Positions 1-8,219 of a DNA stretch of 64,000 nt are shown one piece after another; the first letter of the stretch is position 1; the number at the start of each line of letters is the position of its first letter. The notes under the pieces are model-generated. The model ran no database searches. It was given only the letters and a program-made list of their open reading frames with translations, and was not told the DNA's origin. Where the stretch lies: contig JBGTKC010000064.1 in assembly GCA_041744755.1 (NCBI GenBank), positions 50,334-114,333 on the forward strand. The letters run 5' to 3'. The position numbers and the translations under genes are program-made. The stretch is from CALDTK01 sp041744755. GTDB taxonomy: Bacteria > Bacteroidota > Bacteroidia > Chitinophagales > Saprospiraceae.

Positions 1-392
1 TAAACCGCTACAGCGGCGAAAACATCAATTATCTCCGTGACGTGGCGGCTTCCGCCAAAACCTGGCGCACCGGCCTCGATCGTATCTTCGGCGACGCCAT
101 CGCGCGGCTTAGCGTAACCAAGCCCTGCCGCGGGTGCCTAGTCGCGAATGCGACAACGGAGCTGGCGGCGGTCGACGCGACTACCCAAGCGTTCGTGGCG
201 GCGAATCGTGAACGTTTCGTGGCGGCGCTGCTGCCGCTGGCCGAGGGGCACGAGACGCCGGCGATGACGGCACGCGCCGCCTGTGAGTACGTGTTTACGC
301 TTTACTCCGGGCTTACGCTCTTCGCGAAGACGGGCGCGACACGAGAGCAGTTGGAAGCGGTAACGACGGCGGGGCTGAGGGTTTTTGCGTAA
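1..392 (+). CDS. TetR/AcrR family regulator, C-terminal part (5' truncated by window)
   Basis: The reading frame is open from the window edge (first full codon at base 3) and ends at a TAA at 390-392. The visible ~129 residues match the ligand-binding half of TetR-family repressors: an all-helical stretch with the typical phrase CRGCLVANATTELA followed by a helix and the FVAALLPLAEG segment. The DNA-binding helix-turn-helix would lie upstream of the window. Family members bind an operator and release it on small-molecule binding; the ligand and target cannot be told here. One copy of the dispersed motif GCTTCCGCCAAAAC sits at 48-61 and reads as S-A-K-T in this frame. It converges on the nucleotidyltransferase gene with a 3-base gap. 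Confidence 0.75.
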   Translation, partial: NRYSGENINYLRDVAASAKTWRTGLDRIFGDAIARLSVTKPCRGCLVANATTELAAVDATTQAFVAANRERFVAALLPLAEGHETPAMTARAACEYVFTLYSGLTLFAKTGATREQLEAVTTAGLRVFA

Positions 393-395
393 GCA

Positions 396-779
396 TTAAG
401 CGTGCTCGAACGCGGGTGTCCCGTAGCCATTCGCAAGTCTGAGCCTTCGGAACTCCCCGGAGCCTTCTTGGAGGAGGACCCCGAATTGCAAGACTTGTTG
501 AAGGAAGGCCCCACGCACCAGGTGCATTTCAGCCACCGTCACTATCGGCATCACCGAGGAGTGCTGTAGAACGCGATCGAAGTCCGCAATGTCACGGTCG
601 ATGTTCTCGGTCGAGCCAAAGACCCCTATATCCAGATCCGAGTCCGGTCTAGACGTACCCATCGCCCGCGAGCCATACACCACGACATCGTAGTCCGGCA
701 CGAAGAGTTTCGCGGCCTTTGTGATGAAGAGCAAATCTTTCGGCCGCAGGGCTAGTGTCGGTAGGTTAGGCGTCGACAT
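396..779 (-). CDS. MNT-type nucleotidyltransferase domain protein (antitoxin-like)
   Basis: Small nucleotidyltransferase of the MNT/KNTase fold. The signature GSRAMG at about residues 36-41 is followed by SDLD at 47-50, the two-aspartate metal site. The third acidic residue usually found further on is not obvious (the stretch reads MPIVTVAEM). In HEPN/MNT systems the MNT protein modifies (AMPylates) or otherwise neutralises its HEPN partner. The start was placed at ATG 777-779, which overlaps the end of the upstream HEPN gene by 14 bases; a longer form beginning at 803 would overlap more. The second MNT gene in this window overlaps its own HEPN gene by the same 14 bases, which supports this choice. 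Because HEPN and MNT active sites both look altered here, the pair may be inactive or repurposed. Confidence 0.8.
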   Translation of the reverse strand: MSTPNLPTLALRPKDLLFITKAAKLFVPDYDVVVYGSRAMGTSRPDSDLDIGVFGSTENIDRDIADFDRVLQHSSVMPIVTVAEMHLVRGAFLQQVLQFGVLLQEGSGEFRRLRLANGYGTPAFEHA

Positions 780-1206
780 AACGGTTCCGCAAACTAAGCT
801 CAATTAGCGCTTCTATTTCGCGCAGGAAGGGAGTGAGGTCCGAGTAGGCAACCGTATGCGCTAGTTGCTCATCGAACAAGTCAACGGTGCTATTGCGGAG
901 GGTGCGGAGGTCTGACCAGGCCTCCGGGGCGAGAGCAAGGATTCCGAGCTCGGAGGCTTCCTTTATGAAGGTCTCCAACGGCTTGTACTTCCGAACGTGG
1001 CCAAGGCGCTCATCCACTAGCTTATAGGCTAGCTTGACTGCCAGCTCGTAGGTGAGTTCGAAATCTTTGATGAGCCCTGAACGCAGGGCGGGATACAGGC
1101 GGCTATCGGGATCGCACTCCGCGAAAAGCGCGCGACTGTTGAGCATGGCCTCACGGGCGCCGACCAGCTGTTGACCTATCGCAGCGAGGAGGGCGAGACT
1201 ATTCAT
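766..1206 (-). CDS. HEPN domain protein, HI0074-like (toxin partner of MNT), altered active site
   Basis: 146-residue all-helical protein of the HI0074 / nucleotidyltransferase-substrate-binding family. It lies directly upstream of the MNT gene in the usual toxin-first order. In this family the RNase motif is R-N-x-T-x-H; here residues 104-109 read R-N-S-T-V-D, so the catalytic histidine position is Asp109. A His occurs at 117 but at the wrong spacing. The second copy in this window (52141-52542) keeps the full motif. I therefore infer loss or change of RNase activity. The fold call is sound, the toxin role is not. The gene starts 7 bases from the end of lepA and runs in the same direction, so it may be read from lepA transcripts. 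Confidence 0.8.
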   Translation of the reverse strand: MNSLALLAAIGQQLVGAREAMLNSRALFAECDPDSRLYPALRSGLIKDFELTYELAVKLAYKLVDERLGHVRKYKPLETFIKEASELGILALAPEAWSDLRTLRNSTVDLFDEQLAHTVAYSDLTPFLREIEALIELSLRNRYVDA

Positions 1207-1213
1207 CGGGGGT

Positions 1214-3019
1214 TTAATCTAGTTTCAACACATCTAAAAACGCCTTCTGGGGCACCTCGACGTTGCCGATCTGGCGCATCTTCTTCTTGCCCTTCTTCTG
1301 CTTGTCGAGCAGCTTGCGCTTGCGGGAGATGTCACCGCCGTAGCATTTGGCGGTCACGTCCTTGCGAAGGGCGCTGATGGTTTCGCGGGCGATGATCTTC
1401 GCGCCAATCGAGGCCTGGATCGCGATCATGAACTGCTGGCGCGGCAGGAGTTCTTTAAGGCGCGAACACATGCGACGCCCGACGGCGTCGGCCTTGGTGC
1501 GGTGGACGAGGGCCGTGAGCGCGTCGACCGGTTCGGCGTTAAGGAGGATGTTGAGCTTCACGAGGTCGGAGGCGCGAAAGTCGATCATCTGGTAGTCGAA
1601 GCTCGCGTAGCCGCGGCTAATCGACTTGAGGCGGTCGTAGAAGTCGAACACGATCTCGGCCAGCGGCAGCTCGAAGGTGAGCTCGACGCGGGTGGTCGTG
1701 AGGTAGGTCTGCTTAAGCAAGTTGCCGCGCTTGTCGAGACACAGCGTCATGATCGCGCCGATGTACTCGGGCATCGTGATTATCTGCGCGTGGATGTACG
1801 GCTCGCGGACTTCCTTGAGCATGTTGGGCTCCGGCAGATCGGCGGGCGTCCGGACGTGGAGCTCCTCGCCGGCCATCGTGTAGGCATAGTAGTTGACGTT
1901 GGGCACCGTCGTAATCACCTCCTGGTCGAACTCACGACTGAGTCGCTCCTGGATAATGTCGAGGTGGAGCATCCCGAGGAAGCCGCAGCGGAACCCGAAC
2001 CCGAGCGCCACGGAGCTCTCCGGCTCGTAGGTCAGGGAGGCGTCGTTGAGCTGGAGCTTCTCGAGACTCTCTCGTAAGTCCTCGAAGTCTTCGTTCTCGA
2101 CCGGGAAGATGCCGGCGTAGACCATCGGCTTGACTTCCTCAAAGCCGTGGATCATCTCGGTGGCGGGCTTCGCGACGGACGTTATCGTGTCGCCGACCTT
2201 AATCTGTGAACTCTCCTTGATGCCCGTGATTACGTAGCCCACGTTGCCGGCGCTGAGCTGCTGCTTCTCGACTTCCTTGAGCTGGAGGATGCCCACCTCG
2301 CTGGCGGCGTACTCCTTCTCGGTGGCCATGAAGCGGATCAATTCGTTCTTCCTGATCGTGCCGTTCAGCACGCGGTAGTATGCGATAACGCCGCGGAAGG
2401 AATTGAAGACACTGTCGAAGATGAGCGCCTGCAACGGGGCGTCGGGATCGCCCTTTGGGGCGGGGATGCGTTCGACGATGGCCTCCATGATGGCGGGGAC
2501 CCCGAGGCCCGTCTTCCCGCTAGCCAACACGATGTCCTCGCGTTTGCAGCCGATAAGATCGATGATCTGGTCCGACATCTCCTCGACCATCGCGGACTCC
2601 ATATCGACCTTGTTGAGGATCGGAATGATCTCGAGGTCGTGCTCCATCGCTAGGTAGAGGTTGGAGATCGTCTGGGCCTGGACGCCCTGGCTGGCGTCAA
2701 CGAGCAGTAGGGCACCTTCACAAGCGGCGATCGAGCGACTTACCTCGTAGGAGAAGTCGACGTGACCCGGAGTATCGATGAGGTTGAAGGTATACTGGAG
2801 GTTGTCGGAGGGCCGGTCGTAGTACATCTGGATGGCGTGACTCTTGATCGTGATGCCGCGCTCGCGTTCGAGGTCCATCGAGTCGAGCGCCTGGTTCTGC
2901 ATGTCGCGTTCGGAGATCGTTTTCGTAAACTCGAGCAGTCGATCGGAGAGGGTCGATTTACCGTGATCGATGTGTGCGATGACACAGAAATTACGGATGC
3001 GATCCATCGGGTAAGCCAT
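1214..3019 (-). CDS. lepA: Elongation factor 4 (LepA), ribosome back-translocating GTPase
   Basis: Translational GTPase that acts on stalled or mis-translocated ribosomes. The protein starts with the G1 loop AHIDHGKST, followed by the G2 RGITI, G3 DTPGH and G4 NKVD motifs. It then carries domains II and III and ends with the LepA-specific C-terminal domain rich in Lys (SRKRKLLDKQKKGKKK). About 600 residues is the normal LepA length. I chose ATG 3019 because a -7-like TACATTTG sits only six bases upstream; an in-frame ATG at 3007 would give the shorter N-terminus seen in most LepA proteins, and 3040 a longer one. It is divergent from the NrtR-like gene. Confidence 0.97.
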   Translation of the reverse strand: MAYPMDRIRNFCVIAHIDHGKSTLSDRLLEFTKTISERDMQNQALDSMDLERERGITIKSHAIQMYYDRPSDNLQYTFNLIDTPGHVDFSYEVSRSIAACEGALLLVDASQGVQAQTISNLYLAMEHDLEIIPILNKVDMESAMVEEMSDQIIDLIGCKREDIVLASGKTGLGVPAIMEAIVERIPAPKGDPDAPLQALIFDSVFNSFRGVIAYYRVLNGTIRKNELIRFMATEKEYAASEVGILQLKEVEKQQLSAGNVGYVITGIKESSQIKVGDTITSVAKPATEMIHGFEEVKPMVYAGIFPVENEDFEDLRESLEKLQLNDASLTYEPESSVALGFGFRCGFLGMLHLDIIQERLSREFDQEVITTVPNVNYYAYTMAGEELHVRTPADLPEPNMLKEVREPYIHAQIITMPEYIGAIMTLCLDKRGNLLKQTYLTTTRVELTFELPLAEIVFDFYDRLKSISRGYASFDYQMIDFRASDLVKLNILLNAEPVDALTALVHRTKADAVGRRMCSRLKELLPRQQFMIAIQASIGAKIIARETISALRKDVTAKCYGGDISRKRKLLDKQKKGKKKMRQIGNVEVPQKAFLDVLKLD

Positions 3020-3025
3020 AGCCTG

Positions 3026-3033
3026 CAAATGTA
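3026..3033 (-). promoter_or_regulatory. -7-like element TACATTTG before lepA
   Basis: On the minus strand TACATTTG matches the Bacteroidota -7 consensus TAnnTTTG and ends six bases before the lepA ATG at 3019. The implied transcript would start at or next to the start codon. No clear -33 TTG was found at the expected distance. Confidence 0.5.
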
Positions 3034-3115
3034 CGCCCACACGAAATGGTTATGCCGCCGATCCGCCGGAGGGCCTCTACTTTGCGCCTCGCACTCCCAA
3101 TAACCTCCTAGCGAT

Positions 3116-3826
3116 TTGAAGACCTCACAGCCGAGCGTTGTGGCGCAAGGCCCCACATTCGACACGGCGGTCTCGGTCGACAACGTGATCTTCGGTTTCG
3201 AAGGCGGGCGACTCCGCGTGTTGCTCGTCCGTCGCGGGATCCAGCCCTTCCTCCACGTGTGGGCGCTCCCGGGGGACTTCGTCGGCGAGGAGGAGGACCT
3301 CCACCAGGCTGCCGGCCGGGTCCTCACCGAGCTGACCGGAATCCACGACGTGTACCTCGAACAGGTCGAGAGCTTCGGCACGCCCGGACGTCACCCGGCT
3401 GGGCGCGTTATGACCGTGGCGTACTACTCGCTCATTGGGTCGAGCGATCACCCGGTGAGTCCACACGGCTGGGCCGAGCAGGCCATGTACTTCGACATCG
3501 GCGAGTTGCCCGACCTGGCTTTCGACCACGGATCAATCCTGCGCACTTGCCTGTCGCGCCTGCGCGAGCGCGTCAAACGTCGTCCGATTGGATTTGAACT
3601 GCTCCCCCTAAATTTCTCGCTGTCGGATCTACAGCGGCTCTACGAGAGCCTGCTTGGCGAAGCCTTGGACAAACGCAACTTCCGCAAGAAGATCCTCCAG
3701 ACCGGCGTCGTCGAGAATACCGGTGCCTACCAGGAGGGTGTCAGTCACCGGCCGGCGAGCCTGTACCGCTTCAACGTCGAGAAGTACGAGCGCCTCCGCC
3801 AGCAGGGATTCAGCTGGGAGGTCTAG
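3116..3826 (+). CDS. NrtR-like regulator: degenerate Nudix domain plus winged helix
   Basis: 236-residue protein with an N-terminal Nudix fold and a C-terminal winged-helix region, the NrtR layout. NrtR proteins sense ADP-ribose-type metabolites and repress NAD or sugar genes. The Nudix box region begins with PGDFVG and continues to RVLTELTG, where active hydrolases have R-E-U-x-E-E; the central Glu is Val here, so catalysis is probably lost, as in known regulators. The C-terminal part (FSLSDLQRLYESLLG, then RNFRKKIL, then YRF near the end) matches the NrtR DNA-binding half. The frame begins with TTG at 3116; GTG 3140 is an alternative. It is divergent from lepA. The target is unknown; pnuC, an NAD-precursor carrier, lies 20 kb away. 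Confidence 0.85.
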   Translation: MKTSQPSVVAQGPTFDTAVSVDNVIFGFEGGRLRVLLVRRGIQPFLHVWALPGDFVGEEEDLHQAAGRVLTELTGIHDVYLEQVESFGTPGRHPAGRVMTVAYYSLIGSSDHPVSPHGWAEQAMYFDIGELPDLAFDHGSILRTCLSRLRERVKRRPIGFELLPLNFSLSDLQRLYESLLGEALDKRNFRKKILQTGVVENTGAYQEGVSHRPASLYRFNVEKYERLRQQGFSWEV

Positions 3827-3832
3827 GTCGCG

Positions 3833-4945
3833 TTACTCCCCGGCCGTGTCCGCGGCCCGCTCCTTGATCGACATCGCTTGCCGGACGCGCGCCACCTGGT
3901 CCGCGTTCAGCAGGCCGATACCGGCGAGTCGCACGGCGGCCTCGGCGCTGTCGCTCACTAGAAAAAAGAGACGTTCGGGGAGGCGGTCGAAAAGCCGCTG
4001 GATGCGGCGCGCGTTGGCGTTGTTCTTCACGTTGCGGATCACGATCGCCTTAATCCGCTCGGGAAACTCCTCCGCGGCCGCGTGGTAAATATCGGCGTCG
4101 GCCTCCCCGGAATCCCCGATCAGGACGAACTTCACGGTAGGGAAGTCGCGCAGCAATTGACGTAAGGTGTTGCCTTTGTGGGTGCCGGACGCTGGGCTTC
4201 CCTCGTACGGGAGCCCGATGTCGCGGAGGAAGATTGGCCCCTTAGGAAAGCCTTTGACATTGAGGAATTCCTTCAGGAGCTGATACAAGTTCCAAGGGCT
4301 GTTCGAAAGGTAGAAGATCGGGTTCTTCTCCTCAGTCGCGGACGCACCTTCGGCGAGGCCTTCGTACAGTTCGGCTCCGCCGGCGAATGGGACCCTCGTG
4401 TAGGCGTTGTTAGCGAGCGTGCGATACAGCGCACGTAACTTGAATAACGACGTGACTCCCGTCTGGAGAATCGTGTCGTCGATATCGGTGACGATGGCAA
4501 GTTCGGAGGTCCGCGTCAGGTCGGTGATCGTGCCGTGGAACGTCTCGGTCGGGAGCGGACCCACGGGTACGGACACGAGCCTGGCGGATACGCGCTCCCA
4601 CGACTGCTCGTCGAGGTCGTCGGCGATCGGTTCGTGGACCGTGAAGTAGCCCTCGCTGTCGGTAGTGCGGCGTAGGGTACGGCCGCGGTACTCGACGTCG
4701 ACCTCGGCCCCAGCGATCTCGTCGGTCTCTAGGCGGCGGAGGGCGTTGATGAAGTTGGTCCACCGGCGGTCGGCGGAGTCGACCGTGATGTCCTCGAACT
4801 CCAGGACGCGACCCTGAATGAACAGACGCTCCGAAGACCGGTACCCCCGGTAGATCTCAATGTTGAAGGGATGGTCGGGTGGACGTTTGCGACCCTTTAC
4901 CCAGCCGTTCTTAAGTCCGTTCAAAATGCTTCCGATTCGATTCAA
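3833..4945 (-). CDS. App1-like phosphatidate phosphatase (DUF2183)
   Basis: 370-residue protein whose central and C-terminal part matches the App1/DUF2183 catalytic domain of the HAD superfamily. The key D-x-D-x-T/V motif is seen as DIDDTIL (about residues 154-160), followed by the substrate stretch FYLSNSPWN, the GTHKGN segment and the IGDSGEAD metal-binding loop. The N-terminal third carries a small beta-rich domain (SEGYF). Relatives remove phosphate from phosphatidic acid or act on other phospholipids. The start is TTG 4943-4945 with no better ATG close by. It ends seven bases from the convergent NrtR-like gene. A copy of the dispersed 14-bp motif lies in its upstream region. Confidence 0.85.
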   Translation of the reverse strand: MNRIGSILNGLKNGWVKGRKRPPDHPFNIEIYRGYRSSERLFIQGRVLEFEDITVDSADRRWTNFINALRRLETDEIAGAEVDVEYRGRTLRRTTDSEGYFTVHEPIADDLDEQSWERVSARLVSVPVGPLPTETFHGTITDLTRTSELAIVTDIDDTILQTGVTSLFKLRALYRTLANNAYTRVPFAGGAELYEGLAEGASATEEKNPIFYLSNSPWNLYQLLKEFLNVKGFPKGPIFLRDIGLPYEGSPASGTHKGNTLRQLLRDFPTVKFVLIGDSGEADADIYHAAAEEFPERIKAIVIRNVKNNANARRIQRLFDRLPERLFFLVSDSAEAAVRLAGIGLLNADQVARVRQAMSIKERAADTAGE

Positions 4946-4967
4946 ACTGATGTCTTTGGTTGCTTAG

Positions 4968-4981
4968 GTTTTGGCGCAAGC
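4968..4981 (-). repeat. Dispersed 14-bp motif GCTTNCGCCAAAAC (intergenic copy; list of all copies)
   Basis: Exact copy of GCTTNCGCCAAAAC (plus strand GTTTTGGCGCAAGC) lying between genes. The other exact copies I located start at: 48, 6846, 15591, 23154, 26572, 27505, 28922, 36908, 40644, 43345, 54241, 59471 and 63750 (forward); 23259, 31856, 37983, 53158, 57615 and 60557 (reverse). One-mismatch copies start at 381, 8362, 12361, 13625, 24627, 37911, 42690, 44947, 46677, 48232 and 49326. A sister form GACTTNCGTCAAAAC starts at 9236, 53351 and 57061 (forward) and 6389, 32392 and 39809 (reverse). See findings. Confidence 0.9.
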
Positions 4982-5018
4982 CGTACGGAAAGTACGGTGT
5001 GCGGCGTGCAAAATGCAC
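4981..5018. other. Two tandem short hairpins between trehalase and App1 genes
   Basis: CCGTAC (4981-4986) pairs with GTACGG (4992-4997) around a GGAAA loop, and GTGCA (5006-5010) pairs with TGCAC (5014-5018). They lie downstream of the minus-strand trehalase gene, so they could end its transcript, but no U-run follows. Confidence 0.35.
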
Positions 5019-5064
5019 CTACCTGGCCGACCTGTGCGCTGTGATCTGTGAACGCTATCGGGGG

Positions 5065-6687
5065 CTATAAGTCCGGATACTCCGCGATCAGCCGCGCGAA
5101 CACGCCGTTGCTCCACCCGAAGCCATCCTGATTGGGGTACTCCCCGCCCCCGGCGATGATGGTGGTGTCGACCACGTTGTATTTCTCGACCACTTTGCCT
5201 GTGTTGGCGTACACCTTACGGCCGCCGGCCAGCCAGCGCTTGGCGATCTCGCGCGCAAGTTCATCGTGGCCGTACTTACGCAGTCCGTCGATGGCCATCC
5301 ATTGTAGCGGCGGCCATCCGTTCGGGGCATCCCACTGCTGCCCGGTTTTCTCCAAGCTCGTCACGAGGCCACCCGGACGGAGGAATCGCTTGCGGATCAC
5401 GTCCGCCACCGCGGCGGCCTGCTCCTCGGTGGCAATCTGGAAGTAGAGCGGGTAGACGCCGGCGAGCGTCAGGGCGGGCGTGGTGCGCTCGGTCTCGAGG
5501 TCGTAATCCATAAAGTAACCTTCGGACTCGCTGTAAAACTTCGTGAGGATCGCGCGGCGGCGCTCGTAGGCGAGCTTGGCGTAGGCCGCCTCCTGCGTGG
5601 CGTCACCTCGCAGCTCATACGCCTTGGCGATGAGGTCCTCCTGGAAGTAGAGCAGGCTATTGAGATCGACGGGCGCTATGTGCGTCGTGCGGATGGTGGA
5701 GAGCTCCTGGGGGTCGGCAAACCAGCGGGAGCTAAAGTCCCAGCCGGACTCACAGGCCGCGCGTAAGTCGTTGTAGAGATCGGCGGGCGGGCGCGAGGTC
5801 TCCCGCGTGAGGAGGCTGTCCTCGACGTAGCCCTCCGGCCGAGGGCGGGGTTCATTGTCGAAGTAGCGGTTGACCGTGAAGCCGCCGTCGATCTGCGCCA
5901 CGCGCAGATGGGCGTCCCCGGGCTTCGTGACCTCGTCCAACCCGAGCATCCAGAACTCGTGCTCGCGTTCGAGGGCCGGGAGGTACTTTAGGAGGACGCT
6001 GTCGCCCTGGGACTTCGCGAGCAGGGCGACCATCGGTGCGAAGAAGGGTGGCTGCGATCGGCTCAGGTAGTAGCTGCGGTTGCCGTTCGGGATGAAGCCG
6101 TAGGTATTGATTAGGTAGGCGAAATTGTCGACCATGTTGCGCGCGTCCACCGTCCGCCCGTCGGCGAGCAATCCCTGCATCGTGAAGTAGCTATCCCAGT
6201 AGTAGATCTCGCGAAACCGCCCCCCCGGGACGATGTAGTCGTACGGCAACGGCAATAGCGTGCCGCCGCGGGCCTGGTTCTCCTCTTCGCGCGCGAGGAA
6301 GCCCCAGAGACGCTCGATGTGCTTGTCGAGGTCGAGGGATGCGTCCGAGACGAAGACCCGCGAGTCCACGTCCGGGATCTTGAAGTGGGTTTTGACGAAA
6401 GTCGCTAGATCAAAGCCCTCCTGTGCCTTGCCCCTGCGGTAGCTCGACATCACGCTGTCGACGCTTACGCTCGGCACCATGTCGACAAAGGTTTTAGAGT
6501 CCGCGAAGATTCGACTCATCTGCACGTCGACGAAGAGCTCACCGTAGGCCTCGACCGCATCAATGTAGCGTTCGGTGGGTGAGGAAGCTTGGGGATTCGT
6601 AGGTTTCACGGCTTTCAGATCGGTTCTACAGGCGCAGACCGCGAGGGCCAGTGCGACGGACATCGCGGCGACAGTGCTGTAATTCAT
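5065..6687 (-). CDS. Trehalase (GH37), exported lipoprotein
   Basis: Hydrolyses alpha,alpha-trehalose to two glucose units. Both classical family signatures are present: PGGRFREIYYWDSY in the first half and QWDAPNGWPP in the second, plus the C-terminal GGGEYPNQDGFGWSNG. Length (~540 residues) fits periplasmic TreA-type enzymes. The start is ATG at 6685-6687: the new N-terminus is a hydrophobic signal with a Cys around residue 20 (LALAVCAC), so a lipoprotein anchored in the cell envelope is likely, although the lipobox is not ideal. It carries a copy of the sister motif GACTTTCGTCAAAAC at 6389-6403. It is divergent from the DUF1499 gene. Confidence 0.95.
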   Translation of the reverse strand: MNYSTVAAMSVALALAVCACRTDLKAVKPTNPQASSPTERYIDAVEAYGELFVDVQMSRIFADSKTFVDMVPSVSVDSVMSSYRRGKAQEGFDLATFVKTHFKIPDVDSRVFVSDASLDLDKHIERLWGFLAREEENQARGGTLLPLPYDYIVPGGRFREIYYWDSYFTMQGLLADGRTVDARNMVDNFAYLINTYGFIPNGNRSYYLSRSQPPFFAPMVALLAKSQGDSVLLKYLPALEREHEFWMLGLDEVTKPGDAHLRVAQIDGGFTVNRYFDNEPRPRPEGYVEDSLLTRETSRPPADLYNDLRAACESGWDFSSRWFADPQELSTIRTTHIAPVDLNSLLYFQEDLIAKAYELRGDATQEAAYAKLAYERRRAILTKFYSESEGYFMDYDLETERTTPALTLAGVYPLYFQIATEEQAAAVADVIRKRFLRPGGLVTSLEKTGQQWDAPNGWPPLQWMAIDGLRKYGHDELAREIAKRWLAGGRKVYANTGKVVEKYNVVDTTIIAGGGEYPNQDGFGWSNGVFARLIAEYPDL

Positions 6688-6750
6688 GCTGGGAATGTAA
6701 GTCACGCGGGGCCGACCCGAGGAGGCGCTCTCTGCACACCGCACCCGCGC

Positions 6751-6758
6751 TATGTTTG
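6751..6758 (+). promoter_or_regulatory. -7-like element TATGTTTG before DUF1499/threonine aldolase
   Basis: TATGTTTG is a full match to TAnnTTTG and lies 19 bases before the ATG at 6778. It should drive the two-gene unit DUF1499-ltaE. Confidence 0.5.
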
Positions 6759-6777
6759 CGTACCTACCCCGCGTCTC

Positions 6778-7182
6778 ATGAACTGGACCCTACCCGCCGC
6801 CCGCAGGACGCCCGCCTACCTCGGCGTGGAAGGCGGCAAGTTTAGGCTTTCGCCAAAACGACCGAGCTGCGTCAGCACGCAGGAGGGCGTAGGCGCGCCC
6901 GGACCTCCCCCCATCCCTTACGAGGGCACGGTAGCCGACGCGCGCGACCTTCTGGTTAAGGTGCTCGACGCCGATCCCCGCGCCACGGTGGCGACGGTGG
7001 GTGACGACTACGTACGCGCGGAGTACCGGGCGATGATCTTCTTGGACGACGTCGAGTTCTACTTCCCCAAAGGCGAACGCGTCATCCACATGCGCTCCAC
7101 GTCGCGGGTAGGCTACGGTGATTTGGGCGCGAACGCGCGACGCCTCCGGAGTATCGCGGCCGCCTTTACTTCGCGGGCGTGA
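6778..7182 (+). CDS. DUF1499 family protein
   Basis: 134-residue protein. The C-terminal half carries the DUF1499 hallmarks FLDDVEFYF, then IHMRSTSRVGYGDLG, and the N-terminal half has the SCVST segment. The function of the family is not known. The start is ATG 6778, chosen because the frame upstream overlaps the divergent trehalase gene and because TATGTTTG lies just ahead. The stop codon overlaps the GTG start of the threonine aldolase gene by four bases (GTGA), so the two are surely one operon. A copy of the dispersed motif at 6846-6859 is read as L-S-P-K here, a different frame from most other copies. Confidence 0.85.
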   Translation: MNWTLPAARRTPAYLGVEGGKFRLSPKRPSCVSTQEGVGAPGPPPIPYEGTVADARDLLVKVLDADPRATVATVGDDYVRAEYRAMIFLDDVEFYFPKGERVIHMRSTSRVGYGDLGANARRLRSIAAAFTSRA

Positions 7183-8198
7183 TAGACCTGATCTCAGATA
7201 CGGTGACGCGGCCCACGGCGGGGATGCGCGAGGCGATGATGGCGGCGCCCCTCGGGGACGATGTCTTCGGCGAGGACCCGAGCGTCAACGCCCTCGAGAA
7301 ACGCGTGGCGGCGATGTTCGGCCACGAGGCTGCCCTTTACTGCCCGAGCGGCACGATGACCAATCAACTGGCTATCAAACTCCACACCGAAACCCTCGAC
7401 GAGGTAATCTGTGACCACGACTCGCACATCTGGCAGTACGAGAGCGCGGGCTTCGCGTGGCACTCCGGCGTGAAGGTGCGCCCGGTCGAGGGCCGGTACG
7501 GCAAACTGGAGGCCCCGCAGATTGCCGAGGCCGTCAACGGCGACTTCGACTGGCTGGCGCGCACGCGCCTGGTCGTGCTCGAGAACACCTGCAACCGCGG
7601 TGGCGGCTCGGTGTACCGCCTGCCGGAGGTCGACGCGATAAGGGAGGTCGTGGATGCGCACGGCCTGCGGCTCCACCTCGACGGCGCTCGCCTGATGAAC
7701 GCTCTGGTGGCCACCGGCGAATCGGCTGAAGCCTGGGGCGCGCGCTTCGATAGCATTAGCCTCTGCCTGAGCAAGGGCCTCGGTGCGCCGGTGGGCAGTG
7801 TGTTGAGTGGCACCCGCGAATTCGCTAAGCGGGGACGTCGCTTCCGCAAAATCCTGGGGGGCGGGATGCGCCAGGCCGGAATGTTGGCTGCCGCGTGCAC
7901 CTACGCGCTCGATCACCACGTCGACCGACTCGCCGACGATCACGCGCGGGCACAGGCGCTGGCCGGCATCCTGCGGGAGTGCGACCGCGTGACGGATATC
8001 CGCCCGGTGGCGACCAACATCGTCATCTTCGACGTGGACCCAGGCCTCGGGGGAGACGCCGCCCGGGCGGCGCTCATGGACCGCGGGCTACGGGCTAGCG
8101 GTTTCGGTTCCAACACCATACGGCTCGTCACGCACCTTGACTTCGGCGACGATGACCTGGGGCGCGCGAGCGAGATACTGAAATCAGTGCTCTCCTAA
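7179..8198 (+). CDS. ltaE: Low-specificity L-threonine aldolase
   Basis: PLP enzyme that splits L-threonine or L-allo-threonine to glycine and acetaldehyde. The N-terminus DLISDTVTRPT, the DDVFGEDP segment, HLDGARL and the PLP lysine in SLCLSKGLGAPVGS (about residue 200) are all typical. The length of 339 residues is normal. Translation starts at GTG 7179, coupled to the stop of DUF1499 by a four-base overlap. The gene ends 22 bases before the convergent bifunctional-nuclease gene. Confidence 0.95.
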   Translation: MIDLISDTVTRPTAGMREAMMAAPLGDDVFGEDPSVNALEKRVAAMFGHEAALYCPSGTMTNQLAIKLHTETLDEVICDHDSHIWQYESAGFAWHSGVKVRPVEGRYGKLEAPQIAEAVNGDFDWLARTRLVVLENTCNRGGGSVYRLPEVDAIREVVDAHGLRLHLDGARLMNALVATGESAEAWGARFDSISLCLSKGLGAPVGSVLSGTREFAKRGRRFRKILGGGMRQAGMLAAACTYALDHHVDRLADDHARAQALAGILRECDRVTDIRPVATNIVIFDVDPGLGGDAARAALMDRGLRASGFGSNTIRLVTHLDFGDDDLGRASEILKSVLS

Positions 8199-8219
8199 CG
8201 ACGCGCGCCTATCGTGCGC

